Of a stretch of DNA of 33,220 nt, positions 31,124 through 33,220 are shown piece by piece. The notes beneath the pieces were generated by a model. That model did no database searches. It had not been told where the DNA came from and saw nothing but the letters and a program-made list of their open reading frames with translations. This DNA comes from Ruminococcus sp. GTDB lineage: Bacteria; Bacillota; Clostridia; Oscillospirales; Ruminococcaceae. Made by a program: the position numbers and the translations under genes. The stretch lies in contig JAFTYF010000050.1 in the NCBI GenBank assembly GCA_017461395.1, positions 1 through 33,220 on the forward strand. Direction: 5' to 3'. Numbering within the stretch: the first letter of the stretch is position 1; every line of letters begins with the position of its first letter.

Positions 31124-31152
31124 TTGACAATCTTATGATTTTGTAGTATAAT
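31124..31152 (+). promoter_or_regulatory. tRNA-Pro promoter
   Basis: TTGACA (31124-31129), 17-nt spacer, TATAAT (31147-31152), start about 10 nt before the tRNA: full consensus. Confidence 0.85.
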
Positions 31153-31162
31153 ATTAAATGTT

Positions 31163-31239
31163 CGAGGTGTGGCTCAGTTTGGTAGAGTACTACGTTCGGG
31201 ACGTAGGGGCCGCAGGTTCAAATCCTGTCACCTCGACCA
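31163..31239 (+). tRNA. tRNA-Pro (anticodon CGG)
   Basis: 77 nt with acceptor stem CGAGGTG/CACCTCG, A73 and encoded CCA. The anticodon arm CTACG-TTCGGGA-CGTAG gives CGG, reading CCG proline codons; the T-arm contains GGTTCAAATCC. It has its own consensus promoter and terminator. Confidence 0.97.
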
Positions 31240-31242
31240 TCT

Positions 31243-31286
31243 AAAAAGCCTGTATTTCGTGAAAAAACGGAATACAGGCTTTTTTG
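31243..31286 (+). terminator. Terminator after tRNA-Pro
   Basis: AAAAAGCCTGTATT (31243-31256) pairs with AATACAGGCTTTTT (31271-31284), extended inward by TCG/CGG, followed by a T-run to 31285. Confidence 0.9.
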
Positions 31287-31363
31287 TCACACGGTATGTC
31301 ACTATACGGAAGGAATTTTCCGTATTTTGCAGTTGTTTTCAAAGCTCGGTGACACGGGTGTGA
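31285..31363. repeat. Imperfect inverted repeats around a hairpin
   Basis: TGTCACACGGTATGTCAC (31285-31302) is an imperfect inverse of GTGACACGGGTGTGA (31349-31363). Between them ATACGGAA (31304-31311) pairs with TTCCGTAT (31318-31325). No gene is supported here. The rest of the gap up to 31540 shows nothing I can name. Confidence 0.45.
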
Positions 31364-31540
31364 TGCTTATGAAATGTCATACCCTTTAGTAAATATACTA
31401 CAAATAAATCCAAACAACAACGATGTGATTGAGATGAAATGAAAATTTGCAATATACCTCTTAATATTATATTTTTAAGGGTGAGTGTTAGCTATCATTG
31501 ACAACTGAACATCATCCAATCGATAATGAACACATTATTC

Positions 31541-31569
31541 TTGCAATGTTTTATTGTTTATGGTATAAT
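31541..31569 (+). promoter_or_regulatory. Promoter for alanine symporter gene
   Basis: TTGCAA (31541-31546), 17-nt spacer, TATAAT (31564-31569), leaving a leader of about 65 nt. Confidence 0.7.
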
Positions 31570-31641
31570 ATAACAAACGAAATAAGACTTGTTAAATTGT
31601 TTTGTTCACAAGTACGAATCAATAACAGGAGGAATATAAAA

Positions 31642-33042
31642 ATGTTAGACCAGATTATCTCAAAAGTAAATGATGCAATGTATAGTTATATACTGATCAT
31701 TTTACTGACCGTAGGCGGACTTTACTTTACCATTCGAACAAAATTTGCACCATTCCGATTATTTCGGGAGCAGATCCGTGCAGTTATGGAAAAACCAACT
31801 AATGGTAAATCAGTTTCCTCATTTCAGGCGTTAATGGTATCCACGGCATCCCGTGTAGGAACCGGCAATATTGTAGGCGTTTCTACTGCTCTTTGTCTCG
31901 GAGGATTTGGTTCTGTGTTCTGGATGTGGGTAATTGCTATTATCGGAAGTGCATCGGCTTTTATAGAAAGTACGCTGGCTCAGATTTACAAGAAGAAGGG
32001 GAAAGAAGGGTATTATGGCGGTCCTGCATATTACATTGAAGCAGCTCTGAAATGCCGTCCTCTTGCCGTTCTTTTTTCTGTTTTATTAATTTTAACTTAT
32101 GGATTCGGATTCAATATGCTTGCATCATACAATCTGCAGTCTACTTTTTCTTCCTATGATTTTTATAATAGTGATATCACACCATGGATTATCGGACTGA
32201 TTATTGCTGTTGTTGTCTTCTACTGTTTGATGGGCGGTGGAGGCCGTGTTATCAAGACAACTTCCATTCTTGTACCTGTCATGGGAGTTGCATATATACT
32301 TATTGCTGTTGTCATAATCTGTATAAATATTATTGGTTTGCCGTCAGTCTTTAAGGCGATTTTTTCTCAGGCATTTGACATAAAGGCAATTTTTGGTGGA
32401 TTTGGCGGTTCATGTGTAATGTACGGAATAAAGCGTGGTTTGTTTAGTAACGAAGCCGGTGTCGGTTCAGCTCCTAACGCTTCTGCTTCTGCTGAAGTAA
32501 GTCATCCTGCAAAACAGGGACTTGTACAGGTACTTTCTGTTTTTATTGATACTATACTTGTATGCAGCGCTTCAGCGTTTATGTGTATGTGCTCGGGAGT
32601 AGAGCCGTCAGAAGAATTATCCGGAGCACCATATATTCAGGCTGCGCTGCGTGAAAACTTAGGTGAATTCGGACCGGCTTTCATTACTGTAGCAATGATC
32701 TTATTTGCATTTACAACGCTTATTGGAAATCTTTATTATGTAGATAAATGTCTTGCACATATTCTTGGACGTGAACCGGGAAAAACATTCAATTTCATAT
32801 ATCATATAATTGCTTCACTGGTAGTACTGATAGGTGCCGGACTCAGCGCTGATCTTCTCTGGAATATAGCTGATATTCTTATGGGATGCATGACATTGAT
32901 TAATATGCCGGTAATTTTTTATCTGAGTAAGTTTGCTATCCTTACACTGAAGGATTACGAAGTACAGCGTAAAAAAGGAATTGAACCTGTTTTCCATGCA
33001 AAGGATATTAATTTACCGCATGATGTGGATTGCTGGAAGTAA
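31642..33042 (+). CDS. Sodium/alanine (AGCS family) amino-acid symporter
   Basis: 466 residues from ATG at 31642 with AGGAGG (31627-31632) before it; the open frame extends 48 codons upstream but across the promoter. About eleven hydrophobic segments. Family-typical stretches: TIRTKFAPFRLFREQIRAV, SSFQALMVSTASRVGTGNIVGVSTAL, GGPAYYIEAALK, RGLFSNEAGVGSAPNASASAEVSHPAKQGLVQVLSVFIDT. AGCS carriers bring in alanine or glycine with sodium. It is a single gene; directly after its stop lies a fragment of a dipeptidase gene. Confidence 0.93.
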   Translation: MLDQIISKVNDAMYSYILIILLTVGGLYFTIRTKFAPFRLFREQIRAVMEKPTNGKSVSSFQALMVSTASRVGTGNIVGVSTALCLGGFGSVFWMWVIAIIGSASAFIESTLAQIYKKKGKEGYYGGPAYYIEAALKCRPLAVLFSVLLILTYGFGFNMLASYNLQSTFSSYDFYNSDITPWIIGLIIAVVVFYCLMGGGGRVIKTTSILVPVMGVAYILIAVVIICINIIGLPSVFKAIFSQAFDIKAIFGGFGGSCVMYGIKRGLFSNEAGVGSAPNASASAEVSHPAKQGLVQVLSVFIDTILVCSASAFMCMCSGVEPSEELSGAPYIQAALRENLGEFGPAFITVAMILFAFTTLIGNLYYVDKCLAHILGREPGKTFNFIYHIIASLVVLIGAGLSADLLWNIADILMGCMTLINMPVIFYLSKFAILTLKDYEVQRKKGIEPVFHAKDINLPHDVDCWK

Positions 33043-33220
33043 AAAAATATTATCCTGATGATAAATCCTCTCAGATCTGATGAATACGAGATTTCTGTTA
33101 CTGGACTGCTTGGCGGTCATTCCGGAGCAGATATAGGCAAAGGCAGACTTAACGCTTTTAAAATGCTCAGTAAACCGCTTGAAAATATCTTTGACTGCTA
33201 TTTCGGAACTATCAGCGGCG
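33043..33220 (+). pseudogene. Fragment of PepD-type (M20) aminoacyl-histidine dipeptidase
   Basis: The frame after the symporter stop is open to the window end. From ATG at 33058 it reads MINPLRSDEYEISVTGLLGG and then HSGADIGKGRLNAFK, which matches the middle of PepD-type M20 peptidases (GLxGGHSGxxI). The ~200 residues that normally precede it, including metal ligands of the catalytic domain, are absent: the symporter stop stands only 15 bp before that ATG. No ribosome site is apparent. It is therefore most likely a truncated remnant, though the part beyond the window is unseen. Confidence 0.65.

Noticed and set aside
31169-31363. 64-residue frame starting inside tRNA-Pro
   Set aside because: It overlaps the tRNA and its terminator and has no ribosome site.
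31498-31641. 48-residue extension of the alanine symporter
   Set aside because: It crosses the promoter boxes at 31541-31569; AGGAGG directly precedes ATG at 31642.
1-33220. CRISPR array
   Set aside because: No regularly spaced direct repeats and no cas genes were seen.

Overview
The window looks like the chromosome of a Gram-positive anaerobe of the Clostridia, most likely a Ruminococcus-type member of the Oscillospiraceae. This is inferred from gene content and style: AGGAGG-type ribosome binding sites, consensus sigma-A promoters with 17-nt spacers, AT-rich intergenic DNA, TmcAL/YlbM and AckA, and a small C_GCAxxG_C_C protein. No 16S gene is present, so species cannot be stated.

Layout. 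(1) 1-4714: end of a surface-polysaccharide locus, with an AT-rich flippase cut by the window edge and a tightly coupled capE-capF-capG cassette for UDP-N-acetyl-L-fucosamine. (2) 4730-7471: a short leader ORF with mutually exclusive hairpins, then a SAM methyltransferase, a metallo-beta-lactamase-fold hydrolase, a small HD (alarmone-hydrolase-like) protein and a membrane-anchored protein of unknown role. (3) About 7458-12631: a compact accessory element. It holds a 508-aa zinc-finger protein of unknown function (DUF6076-like), overlapping divergent promoters, two tandem paralogous winged-helix proteins, about 780 bp of gene-free hairpin-rich DNA, two ~50-aa ORFs and a large serine recombinase. 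The recombinase reading frame ends inside the 3' end of the tmRNA gene ssrA on the opposite strand. (4) 12610-15534: ssrA; a MarR regulator whose promoter lies inside a 13-bp-arm palindrome, with a small membrane protein; a lone MinD-like ATPase; and a methylglyoxal-synthase-like protein lacking key catalytic residues. (5) 15632-18758: hisS-aspS. (6) 18928-23709: a zinc-ribbon membrane protein, a ROK-type regulator, a C_GCAxxG_C_C protein, dCMP deaminase, an unlisted 57-aa ORF, and ackA. (7) 23902-31082: a densely overlapped run of tmcAL, a C39-like lipoprotein, a HAD phosphatase, mnmA, trmN6-like and rsmI, followed by a PHP phosphoesterase and a YdcF-like protein. Four of these are RNA-modification enzymes. 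(8) 31163-33220: tRNA-Pro(CGG), an inverted-repeat region, an alanine/sodium symporter, and a decapitated PepD dipeptidase fragment running off the end.

The best candidates for something undescribed are the ssrA-associated element with its structured non-coding region, the leader-peptide/alternative-hairpin arrangement before the methyltransferase, and the MinD-like plus degenerate MgsA-like pair. All of these come from reading the sequence; no database search or folding program was run.
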